Assembly (NCBI GenBank): GCA_913020555.1
Contig: CAJWAC010000009.1
Span: 1-50,440, forward strand
DNA from: an uncultured Polaribacter sp.
GTDB taxonomy: Bacteria; Bacteroidota; Bacteroidia; Flavobacteriales; Flavobacteriaceae
Direction: 5' to 3'
DNA: 50,440 nt
Position 1 is the first letter of the stretch. Each line of letters opens with the position of its first letter. Below are positions 43,629 through 50,440 of the stretch, one piece after another. Both the position numbers and the translations under genes were made by a program. The notes under the pieces are model-generated. The model was not told the DNA's origin, did not search any database, and worked only from the letters and a program-made list of their open reading frames with translations.

Positions 43629-45011
43629 CTATATGCCCTTTATTTTTATTGCTGATGAAAAGGGAACAATCCAATCTTTGTGTTTAAAACTTTCTTTTTC
43701 TTGATACAGATCTACTTTTGGATTGATAAAAGTAGCACTCAATCTTCCATTTAACGCAACAAAACTATCCACATAAACTTGAATATTTTTGTGACCTTGA
43801 CTTTTAAAATGGTCCCCCAAATAATGTGCATATTCCAAGATAAATTCGGGTCTATAACTCATTTGCTTTTCTTGAATAGATGTTAAAAAATCTGTATTAT
43901 CCACATAAAAAAACTTTTTTGTTTTTGCATCAACAATTTTAAAACTTGCATATCCTGTTTTCTCAGTAAGTAAAACTCGCCAAGAATATTTATAGCCCTC
44001 TTCCGTCCAGAATAATTCATCTGCATAAAGTAAATATCTCCAAGGTAAAATAAACTGAATTAAAAAAAAGACACCAATTATGGGTAGTATAATACTTTTA
44101 GAAGCTTTAGGGTATTTGAATGAATCTATAATTTGAAGATTTTTATAAAATTTAATTTTCGCTTTAAAAAAATTCAAAAATTTTACATGAATATTTTCAT
44201 CTAAAAAGACCAATGTAGAAACAATCATAATAAAGGGAAACATTCCTATAGAGGGAAACAAAACACTTGTAGACAAATGAAAGAATAAAACTAATAAAAA
44301 GCCTAATGTTCTTGTTTTTTTATAAAATAATAAAAACGGAATAGATAAATCATATATAGCCCCACCCCAGCTCATTGCGTAATGAAACCATTCTTGTTGT
44401 AGGAATGTATTTCCAATTACAGGAAAGTCATATTTTGAAGGTAACCAAATTCTTAAAGGTTGCGCCCTAAACAACCAATCTGAATTTAATTTGGCTAAAC
44501 CAGCATGAAAATAGACTATCCCTAATAGTAATTTTATGCTATCTATAGACCATTTTGGAATTTTTAAAAATTCTCTTTTCCTTAAATAAGAATCTACAGA
44601 GAAAGTTGCATTAGCTGGTAAAAAAATAAGTAAAAAACTTAAAATACTTACAAAATAATAATGATTTAAATAAGTAGTTTTATCCATTAACTCTATATAA
44701 GTAAAAGACAGAAAAAAAGTAATAATTGCTAATCTATATTTGTAGCCTACTGCTATAAAAATGGAAGATAATCCACAAATAAAAAAAAGTAAATACGTAT
44801 AGTTATCTAGGGGCTTAACCCAATGAAAACCATAATATGTAAAATGAAATTTTGGTTGAATATAAAGTGAATCTATCCAACCTTTAGACCAGAATCGGAT
44901 AATACTCAGGAACATCATAAAACCAAATAAAAGCCTAAAAACCGCTAAAGAAGCGGTTTTTGTTTGTTTATGAAGATATGTGGTTAAAATTTTAACCATC
45001 TCCATCTCCAT
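43629..45011 (-). CDS. HTTM domain membrane protein (vitamin K-dependent carboxylase-like)
   Basis: A 460-residue inner-membrane protein with the HTTM domain: several helices in residues 20-300 with the segments SLAVFRLLFGFMMFLSIIRF, WIDSLYIQPKFHFTYYGF and KLLLGIVYFHAGLAKLNSDWL, then a soluble C-terminal part (about 320-460). It resembles the membrane part of vitamin K-dependent gamma-carboxylase, but activity in bacteria is unproven. HTTM genes are often next to imelysin and TonB receptor genes, as here. Three in-frame ATGs (45011, 45005, 44999) lie in a GGAGAT repeat that overlaps the imelysin stop. A terminator-like hairpin lies in codons 17-25. Confidence 0.87.
   Translation of the reverse strand: MEMEMVKILTTYLHKQTKTASLAVFRLLFGFMMFLSIIRFWSKGWIDSLYIQPKFHFTYYGFHWVKPLDNYTYLLFFICGLSSIFIAVGYKYRLAIITFFLSFTYIELMDKTTYLNHYYFVSILSFLLIFLPANATFSVDSYLRKREFLKIPKWSIDSIKLLLGIVYFHAGLAKLNSDWLFRAQPLRIWLPSKYDFPVIGNTFLQQEWFHYAMSWGGAIYDLSIPFLLFYKKTRTLGFLLVLFFHLSTSVLFPSIGMFPFIMIVSTLVFLDENIHVKFLNFFKAKIKFYKNLQIIDSFKYPKASKSIILPIIGVFFLIQFILPWRYLLYADELFWTEEGYKYSWRVLLTEKTGYASFKIVDAKTKKFFYVDNTDFLTSIQEKQMSYRPEFILEYAHYLGDHFKSQGHKNIQVYVDSFVALNGRLSATFINPKVDLYQEKESFKHKDWIVPFSSAIKIKGI
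44937..44961 (-). terminator. Terminator-like hairpin inside the HTTM coding region
   Basis: AAAAACCGCT (44937-44946) and AGCGGTTTTT (44952-44961) form a perfect 10-base stem with a 5-base loop; in the leftward RNA it ends in five U residues. It begins about 31 bases after the imelysin stop codon, in codons 17-25 of the HTTM gene. It has all parts of an intrinsic terminator, yet lies in a reading frame, so ribosomes on the HTTM start would compete with folding: a possible attenuator. Confidence 0.6.
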
Positions 45012-46095
45012 CTACATAATCTATATTAATACTGAAAGCTTGAAGCATATCTACTTTTAATAAAACAACTGCTTTTTGCAATTCATCATAAGCCCTAATC
45101 ATTTCCGTATTATTATCATCTACCTGATTAAAGAAATTATTATTTAAACTATTAATTTTAATTTTAGCTTCATTAAACTGATTTACAATACTTTCATTTA
45201 AATCTTGTCGTTCTAAATATAGTAAATAGTCAGAAAAACCAGTCCTAGAAGTAGAACTTCCATAGCTTTTTCCATTAAAATAATCTATAACGCTATTCAA
45301 AGCTTCTAAAGTCAATTCTTTAGATATGTCTTTTCTGTAAAAAGCCTCTACTTTTTCCGGTAATTTGTTATCAGAAAAAATACCCGCAGGTATTCCTACT
45401 TTATTAGCTCTTAAACCTTTTTCATAATAAAATATAAAATCATTAACTATTTTATTAACTGCACTAGTAGCTGTGTTAGAAGTACTTGCAACAAACTCAC
45501 TTCTATACGAGGACCAACTAGAAACAACCTCTTGTGTTTTAGTATCCATTTGATTTAAAACATCTGTAATATATTTTTTATAATTACTGCTATTCAAATC
45601 TGTAGTATATTTTGCTAAGATCTCTGCATCAGAATCTGCAACACCGTATAATAAATAGTCTAATGCAGGAAAACCCTGAGCATCATGGTTATTTGAACTA
45701 TTTAAATCGTAATTTCCAGAAGAAATATTAGATTCCACATCAGCAACTGTTAAAGGATAAATATTCATGAAAAATTTATATTGCAACTCCTCTGCTTTAC
45801 CAATATCAAATATTTCTATATGTTGCCAATTTTTGTAAGCATTATACCAAGAAGTTCTCAAGGCATCTAGATTGGATTGATTTGGATTTTCTGTAAAATT
45901 TACTCCAGCTCCTTTTAATGCCGCCAACTTATTAGTAAAATCTTGATGTGCAGGAATAATAATATTATCTGCAATATTGATTAACATTGCCCCTCGGTCA
46001 AAATTATCTGCTGAAGTTGTGTCTTCACCTTCAGATGAAGTACAAGCATAAATTATACTTACAGCGACTAAAATTATTGATATTTTTTTTAACAT
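44992..46095 (-). CDS. Imelysin family lipoprotein
   Basis: A 367-residue lipoprotein (lipobox ISIIYAC, Cys about 17) of the imelysin/EfeO-like (M75) family. The mature part is all-helical; the family segment HDAQGFPALDYLLYG (about 138-152) carries the conserved H...GxxAxDYLL pattern, and a second bundle begins near 225. Such proteins are iron-regulated and are believed to bind iron or an iron compound at the cell surface; proteolytic activity is doubtful. The C-terminus is an acidic (DG)n tail (VDGDGDG), whose codons overlap the HTTM start. A possible promoter (46119-46126) lies just upstream. Confidence 0.9.
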   Translation of the reverse strand: MLKKISIILVAVSIIYACTSSEGEDTTSADNFDRGAMLINIADNIIIPAHQDFTNKLAALKGAGVNFTENPNQSNLDALRTSWYNAYKNWQHIEIFDIGKAEELQYKFFMNIYPLTVADVESNISSGNYDLNSSNNHDAQGFPALDYLLYGVADSDAEILAKYTTDLNSSNYKKYITDVLNQMDTKTQEVVSSWSSYRSEFVASTSNTATSAVNKIVNDFIFYYEKGLRANKVGIPAGIFSDNKLPEKVEAFYRKDISKELTLEALNSVIDYFNGKSYGSSTSRTGFSDYLLYLERQDLNESIVNQFNEAKIKINSLNNNFFNQVDDNNTEMIRAYDELQKAVVLLKVDMLQAFSINIDYVDGDGDG

Positions 46096-46118
46096 GATTT
46101 ACTTTAAAATTCGAAAAA

Positions 46119-46126
46119 CAAAAATA
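46119..46126 (-). promoter_or_regulatory. Possible -7 element of an imelysin promoter
   Basis: TATTTTTG on the - strand matches TAnnTTTG fully, 24 bases before the imelysin ATG and just after the terminator that follows the DUF4856 gene. It overlaps the terminator's T-rich tail, so chance is a real alternative. Confidence 0.4.
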
Positions 46127-46133
46127 AGAAAAA

Positions 46134-46154
46134 AGCAGTTCAAAAAGAACTGCT
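46134..46154 (-). terminator. Intrinsic terminator between the DUF4856 and imelysin genes
   Basis: AGCAGTTC and GAACTGCT form an 8-base stem with a 5-base loop. In the leftward RNA it is followed by a U-rich run (UUUUUUCUUAUUUUUG). It lies 20 bases after the DUF4856 stop codon, inside the iron-uptake gene run, and would separate the first gene from the rest or limit read-through. Confidence 0.8.
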
Positions 46155-46174
46155 CTATTATAATTTACAAATTA

Positions 46175-47386
46175 TTAACTACCTGCTTGTAAAACGGTAA
46201 AGTTAAATTTACTTGCTATTGTATTAGACATCGTTTCTAAAGCATCTTCACTAATATCCCAAAAACCATTTCCTGCTGATAATATACTTATAAATCCATC
46301 TACTTCAGATTTTGTAAAATAAGGTTCATTAGAATTTGGTTTTCTAGTAAATTGAAGACTATATACAAAACCGAAACCTTCTGATAAATCATGAAAAGAA
46401 TCTTGTACGTTTGGAGATAGCGCATTTTTACCTTGTTGTAAATAATATACAGCTCTAATACCAATAATCTCTGAAATCTTTTCTTTTAAAATATTTGCTT
46501 GAGCATCTCTTACTTCGTAATTTTTAGCTACAATTGCAGCTCTTCCTAACTTAAAAGCATTATAAATATCATCTGCAATACCTGTAAAATCAGCATCTCC
46601 TTCTACTCTACTCAAATATTTATTTAAATATTTATCTTTGTTTAATTCAGGAGCGGTAGCATTGTCTAAACCATATAAATAACCAAAAGCTTCATCCCAT
46701 TTATGTTCCATTAAAGTATAATCTTTAACATTTCCTGATGAATCTACATACAAAGTACCTGCATCATTATCTGTTCTATTTGTAGCTTCATCTAAAACTG
46801 CTGGGCTTAAATAATTATTTAGAATTTGATCTACCATCAAACCTCCTATCAAACTTTTGATAATAGCCTGATTGTATTCTAAACCTTTAGAATTTATATA
46901 TCTTGTAGAACCACCACCAGATTCCTGAATTTTTCCTGGTACACCTACAGACGCATCATTATCCCAATTATTAAAAACTTCATTAACTTGCGCAGCTATC
47001 CAAGAATCAAAATCTCCTTTTATTGCAGTTCCATCTGTTGCATTTTCAGAAAAGAAATCTTTAGAAGCAGCAACTTTTTTTCTAACATTTTTAGTAGATT
47101 CGTTTAAAGATGCATCAGAAAATTTATTTCCAGTATTAGTGAACATACCATCAAGATCTTCCTCGCTTTTTGATGTATCCTTTAGGACACCTTCCAATTC
47201 TTGTGCCATTTCAATACGAGTTGTTTGTCCACTATAACTTACTGTTGAATTCCCATCTCTTACAAAAGAATAAGTTGCAGGAGTTATAACTTCATTGTTA
47301 ACGTCATTATCATTTTCATCATCACTACAAGAATAAAACAATGAGAACATCGCCGACATTACTAAAAATAATAGTACTTTTTTCAT
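46175..47386 (-). CDS. DUF4856 domain-containing lipoprotein
   Basis: A 403-residue lipoprotein (lipobox SLFYSC, Cys about 20, followed by an acidic stretch SDDENDND that favours surface export in Bacteroidota). The mature part matches DUF4856: TYSFVRDGNSTVSYSGQTTR at the N-terminus, then MEHKWDEAFGYLYGLD and FVYSLQFTRKPNSNEPYFTK. The fold is mostly helical and may be distantly related to imelysin. Genes of this family sit beside imelysin genes in flavobacteria, so a role in iron capture is likely but unproven. Its promoter is framed by two repeat copies. Confidence 0.85.
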   Translation of the reverse strand: MKKVLLFLVMSAMFSLFYSCSDDENDNDVNNEVITPATYSFVRDGNSTVSYSGQTTRIEMAQELEGVLKDTSKSEEDLDGMFTNTGNKFSDASLNESTKNVRKKVAASKDFFSENATDGTAIKGDFDSWIAAQVNEVFNNWDNDASVGVPGKIQESGGGSTRYINSKGLEYNQAIIKSLIGGLMVDQILNNYLSPAVLDEATNRTDNDAGTLYVDSSGNVKDYTLMEHKWDEAFGYLYGLDNATAPELNKDKYLNKYLSRVEGDADFTGIADDIYNAFKLGRAAIVAKNYEVRDAQANILKEKISEIIGIRAVYYLQQGKNALSPNVQDSFHDLSEGFGFVYSLQFTRKPNSNEPYFTKSEVDGFISILSAGNGFWDISEDALETMSNTIASKFNFTVLQAGS

Positions 47387-47387
47387 T

Positions 47388-47477
47388 TTATTTAGATTAA
47401 TTTAAAATAATTTGTTTAATAAATGCAAATATATGAAGCATCTTTAAATTTTAAAAACTTATTTAGATTAATTTAAG
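47388..47477 (-). promoter_or_regulatory. DUF4856 promoter framed by two 18-base operator-like repeats
   Basis: TTATTTAGATTAATTTAA occurs at 47388-47405 and again, identical, at 47459-47476, 71 bases apart. Each contains TTTAGATTAATTTAA(A/G), an imperfect palindrome around TTAA. Between them lies a full -7 match, TATATTTG (- strand, 47426-47433), so one copy is upstream of the promoter and one is downstream, 2 bases from the ATG. This layout suits a repressor that blocks polymerase or loops DNA; a Fur- or DtxR-type iron regulator is the natural guess. Confidence 0.6.
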
Positions 47478-47492
47478 ATAAAAATCTTAAAT
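47471..47492. repeat. Perfect 9+9 palindrome adjoining the upstream operator
   Basis: ATTTAAGAT (47471-47479) and ATCTTAAAT (47484-47492) form perfect arms with an AAAA centre. It overlaps the end of the upstream 18-base repeat and abuts the terminator of the neighbouring T9SS gene. It may extend the operator or form part of the terminator region. Confidence 0.55.
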
Positions 47493-47494
47493 AA

Positions 47495-47525
47495 AAAAAG
47501 GTTCGCTCAAAACGCGAACCTTTTT
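47495..47525. terminator. Intrinsic terminator after the T9SS protein gene
   Basis: AAAAAGGTTCGC (47495-47506) and GCGAACCTTTTT (47514-47525) form a 12-base stem with a 7-base loop and A/T tracts on both sides. It lies 31 bases past the stop of the gene ending at 47557 and insulates the iron region from it. Confidence 0.88.
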
Positions 47526-47556
47526 AATACTTTTAAAAAATGTTATGATTGATTCC

Positions 47557-49509
47557 CTATCTAAATATAATCTTAGAAGTTCCGTAATCATTTTCAGGGG
47601 AAGTTACCTGTAGTAGCATTACGCCTGTTTTTACTTTGAAATCAAATTCTAATTCGTTCTTACCTGCATTTATCTGTATTTCTGAGCTGTAAATAATTTT
47701 TCCTGTAATATCAGATAGTGTTACTGTAGCTTCAGTATCCGTTTCACTGAATAAAAGTAAATTTACATTTCCTGCTGATGGATTTGGGTATGCCATAAAC
47801 TCATTCTCAAACTTCTCTATCTTTTGTACAATCTGATCTTCAACAGCTACCTTGGTAAACTTAACATCCTTGATTTCTAAATCTAAAATATTTGTTTGTG
47901 CTTCTACTGGTAAAAAAGTAAATAATAAAGTGGTTAAATCCTCTGTGGTTAACTTATCCTGAGTAGCACTTGAACTAAATATTTCAAATGGAACGTAATA
48001 CGTTTGCTCTTCTTCTGATAAATCTACCATTACTCTATACTGAGCTCTCCAATCTTCAATGGATGATTTTAGTAACCCTAACTCCATCAAACCTGATCCT
48101 CTTGCTGTAAATGAAAGATAGCTGTATTCTGAGTAATCCGCTGATAAAGTACCTGGTAATAACGATTTATAAATCGTTAAATAGTCATAATCACTGGTTG
48201 CTTGAATCTCTACTCCTCTATTAATCGTGTATTCATCATCCTGATATTCTCTGTCAAAATCATTCCATACAAAGTAATTTTTAATCTCCGTATATCTCTT
48301 ATCATAATCTAAGCCCCAGTTTCCATCTGCATGATAAAAAGCATCTTCTACATCTCCTTCTACTTCAATAAGACCATCATATTCATATCCATCTGCAATA
48401 TCTAATCGTAAAGATTGCTGAATTTCTGTAGTTACTGAATTGTTTCTATGCTTAATATTGTTTGCGGTCTCAGAATATAGCTCCACCATTGATACTTCGG
48501 CTGTATTACCTTCTTGTGTACTTCTCAAGGCTACAATTAACTCTCCTTTCTCTCTGTATATTTTTGAAGCATACGTTTCAGGAAATTTCTGAACCTCAGA
48601 CTGTTGCACAGGAATATAAGATTTTAAATTATTTAAAATATCTCTTACTAATTTTTGAGTATCTTTTGGTTTTGTTGTCCAAACTTGGAAATTGTAGACA
48701 TCATTAAACTCTGTGTAATGGTTTACATACCAGTTCGTTTGGATCGTATACTTACTATCATTATTATTCTTTGCAATTGCAAAAGAAATTGCATATTCAA
48801 CAACACCATCTCGTTGTTTAATTCCTTGCATTAAGAAATTATAACCTCTGATTTGTACTTTTTGAATATTCAAAATCTCAGCTCCTCTTAATCGATCACA
48901 AGATGCTTTGGTATGATTGTAAATCCTATCTGAAGTTTTAATTCCTAAAACAACTCCTTTTGTCTCTCCATTCATAGAGAAATCTACAGACAATACTTCA
49001 TCTGCTATGGTGTAATCTAAAATATCAGTAGGGGAAGTTATGTTGGCTATATTACCTGGATACAACTCCTCAGGAAACATATCTAACATCGTTTGCCCTT
49101 TTCCTTGATAAGGCTGTGAAGCTTTCATCTTATCTTTCTGATACAAGTTCGCACTTGACTTTACAAACTCTGTTGGTACAGAATTTTTCTTTCTTCCTAC
49201 ATAGATTTTTGAAATTGCATCTCCTAAAGACTCAGACTCAACTCCTCCATTATTTCCCCCTCCTGTATTTCCAGAAGAAACACCATAAGCAAAATCTTGA
49301 TCCAAATTATTTACTCCTAAAGGTAAAGAAAGAGTACTCGTATTTGGAGTACCTACTCCATCTGCATCAAAAGTTGGTATTAAATCTGCTATTACTTTTC
49401 CTGCTGGTAAACCACCTGTTACTGTACTTATATCTACAGTTACTATGTAACCTCCTAATACAGATAAATTATCAAATAAATAATTATGAATACTTGGATT
49501 ATCTGGACA
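47557..49509 (-). CDS. T9SS-sorted surface protein, N-terminus missing (partial)
   Basis: The C-terminal ~640 residues of a secreted protein. At its left edge (about 49300-49480) is the end of an SdrD-B-like domain: [18 protein letters not shown] ... [10 protein letters not shown], whose LDQDFxY ending is typical. A Gly/Asn linker follows, then a large middle region without clear family, a jelly-roll carbohydrate-binding-like domain (WNDFDREYQ ... [10 protein letters not shown] ... [13 protein letters not shown]), and a type A sorting domain ([11 protein letters not shown] ... GVMLLQV). Open reading continues to a stop at 49510-49512 with no start signal or export peptide; similarity ends near 49480, where unrelated sequence begins. 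An internal TTG at 49305 is not a credible start. Confidence 0.8.
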   Translation of the reverse strand, partial: CPDNPSIHNYLFDNLSVLGGYIVTVDISTVTGGLPAGKVIADLIPTFDADGVGTPNTSTLSLPLGVNNLDQDFAYGVSSGNTGGGNNGGVESESLGDAISKIYVGRKKNSVPTEFVKSSANLYQKDKMKASQPYQGKGQTMLDMFPEELYPGNIANITSPTDILDYTIADEVLSVDFSMNGETKGVVLGIKTSDRIYNHTKASCDRLRGAEILNIQKVQIRGYNFLMQGIKQRDGVVEYAISFAIAKNNNDSKYTIQTNWYVNHYTEFNDVYNFQVWTTKPKDTQKLVRDILNNLKSYIPVQQSEVQKFPETYASKIYREKGELIVALRSTQEGNTAEVSMVELYSETANNIKHRNNSVTTEIQQSLRLDIADGYEYDGLIEVEGDVEDAFYHADGNWGLDYDKRYTEIKNYFVWNDFDREYQDDEYTINRGVEIQATSDYDYLTIYKSLLPGTLSADYSEYSYLSFTARGSGLMELGLLKSSIEDWRAQYRVMVDLSEEEQTYYVPFEIFSSSATQDKLTTEDLTTLLFTFLPVEAQTNILDLEIKDVKFTKVAVEDQIVQKIEKFENEFMAYPNPSAGNVNLLLFSETDTEATVTLSDITGKIIYSSEIQINAGKNELEFDFKVKTGVMLLQVTSPENDYGTSKIIFR

Positions 49510-50262
49510 TTAGCTCTAATTGTTTTAGGAATCTTTATTTATTCCATGACTCTTTATGTGTATGGTGATAAATATTTGCCTAATAACAATTTAACTGATG
49601 GTGTTTGGTGTGTAAATGACTTAGCTACAGATTTAGGTTTTGAAACTGGAGATAAAATTATTAGTGCTGATGGTGTTGAGCTGAAAAGGTTTTCAGATGT
49701 TTTAGAAAAAATAATTATTTCTGACGTTATTACTGTATTAAGAGATGGTGATATGGTTGATCTTACTATGCCTATTGATGTGATTGATAAATTTTTAAAT
49801 AGCGATAATAAGACTGTTTTATATCCTAGAATCCCAACTATTATAAGTGGTTTTACTGAAAATTCAAATTGTGAAAAAGCTGGGCTATTAGTTAAAGATA
49901 GAATAGTTGCAATTAATGGTATTTCAGTAAACTACCATGATCAGCTTACAAAAGAACTTACGGTGTATAAAGACACTGTTGTGCTGGTTGATGTAATTAG
50001 GGGTGGTGAAAAAATTGTGTTTAGCACTAAAGTAGATGAGGATGGGTTATTGGGTTTTACTCTTGCAAATTTAAGTTTGGTTCAGTTAGAGGAGTTAGGG
50101 GTTTATAATATGGCTTCATTTAAATATACTTTGTTGGAAAGTTTCCCTGCTGGGTATAACAAAGCAATTAAAAAACTAAATAGTTATATTGATCAATTTA
50201 TCTTGATCTTAAGCCCAAGCACTGGTGCTTATAAGGGTTTAGGTGGTTTTGGTGCTATGTTT
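49486..50262 (+). CDS. rseP: Internal fragment of RseP-type site-2 protease, chimeric at both ends
   Basis: About 258 residues of a Bacteroidota RseP (inner-membrane zinc protease that cuts anti-sigma factors). Seen are a membrane segment ([19 protein letters not shown]), two PDZ-like domains ([39 protein letters not shown]) and the start of the region before the last helix ([17 protein letters not shown]). The HExxH helix, which should lie upstream, and the LDG motif downstream are both missing. Upstream in frame there is a stop within ten bases and then antiparallel sequence of another gene; downstream the frame passes into PurM. It is a piece joined in, not an intact gene. Confidence 0.75.
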
Positions 50263-50440
50263 GAACTACCGAAAGGTTACGACGAGCCAGTACTCATTTC
50301 AGGCACAGACGGTGTTGGCACCAAACTGCGTTTAGCCATGAACTTAAACAAACACGATACCATTGGTATCGACCTTGTCGCGATGTGTGTTAACGACTTG
50401 ATTGTCGGTGGTGCTGAACCTCTATTTTTCCTTGATTATT
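50233..50440 (+). CDS. purM: PurM fragment of gammaproteobacterial type (partial)
   Basis: About 65 residues of phosphoribosylformylglycinamidine cyclo-ligase (AIR synthetase), the purine-pathway enzyme. [12 protein letters not shown], then [19 protein letters not shown] and [20 protein letters not shown] match E. coli PurM closely, including the DGVGTK nucleotide-binding turn. Base use changes sharply: after about 50260 codons such as CTG, GTC, GCG and ACC appear, unlike the rest of the window. The first ~10 codons could belong either to RseP or to PurM, since both families have GLGGFGA(M/L) here. The gene runs off the right edge. Confidence 0.85.

Noticed and set aside
49486-50440. A natural RseP-PurM fusion protein
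   Set aside because: Both families are truncated at the join, codon use changes there, the join is at a shared short segment, and the parts have unrelated functions and different taxonomic character.

Overview
The window looks like part of a marine-type member of the Flavobacteriaceae (Bacteroidota). The evidence is low GC, many upstream regions carrying the Bacteroidota -7 promoter element TAnnTTTG, two proteins with a C-terminal type IX secretion (T9SS) sorting domain, a TonB-dependent receptor, and flavobacterial families such as DUF5777 and DUF4856. The genus cannot be fixed from the sequence alone. The last ~950 bases are not one genome in natural order: a flavobacterial T9SS gene is interrupted by an internal piece of a Bacteroidota RseP protease gene, which runs in frame into a gammaproteobacterial-type purM fragment. 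I read the right end as an assembly or library chimera.

Layout. 1-4.7 kb: prmC (cut by the window edge) and a GNAT acetyltransferase leftward; then rightward a LEA-type lipoprotein, ribD, a HAD phosphatase, an EamA transporter and a YigZ-family protein, mostly overlapping end to start. 4.7-10.2 kb: two paralogous gene cassettes (OB-fold protein, YceI-like protein, DUF5777 beta-barrel) point away from each other around a membrane-anchored LytTR regulator; the left copy also has a cytochrome c-like lipoprotein. The upstream regions of both cassettes share a 16-bp motif with 15 identities in the same orientation, and the left one has 9-bp direct repeats exactly 21 bp apart, the geometry expected of LytTR operators. 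This is the best candidate for an undescribed system here. 10.3-15.5 kb: typA, a LETM1-like small protein overlapping a proline dehydrogenase, aroB, and a cold-shock-domain protein. 15.8-28.5 kb: a T9SS-exported vanadium haloperoxidase-like protein, a MaoC hydratase, a tricorn-like S41 protease, a TRIC channel protein with a DEAD-box helicase, a thioesterase, a MATE exporter, DUF2461, DUF1853 and CreD. 28.6-33 kb: a MacAB-type ABC export operon. 33.1-37.5 kb: a DCC-family protein, a HAD phosphatase, a membrane protein, guaB and an unrecognised membrane protein.

37.6-47.4 kb is an iron-uptake region, all leftward: DUF4856 lipoprotein, imelysin lipoprotein, HTTM membrane protein, TonB-dependent receptor, and FbpABC-type ferric ABC transporter. 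The first promoter is bracketed by two copies of an 18-bp dyad-containing repeat. A terminator-like hairpin lies after the DUF4856 gene, and a second lies inside the first codons of the HTTM gene just past the imelysin stop, so expression along the cluster may be graded. A perfect palindrome with the same TTTAGAT half-site lies upstream of the unrecognised gene at 36798-37517 and may tie it to the same regulator.

No rRNA, tRNA, CRISPR array, insertion sequence or prophage was seen.
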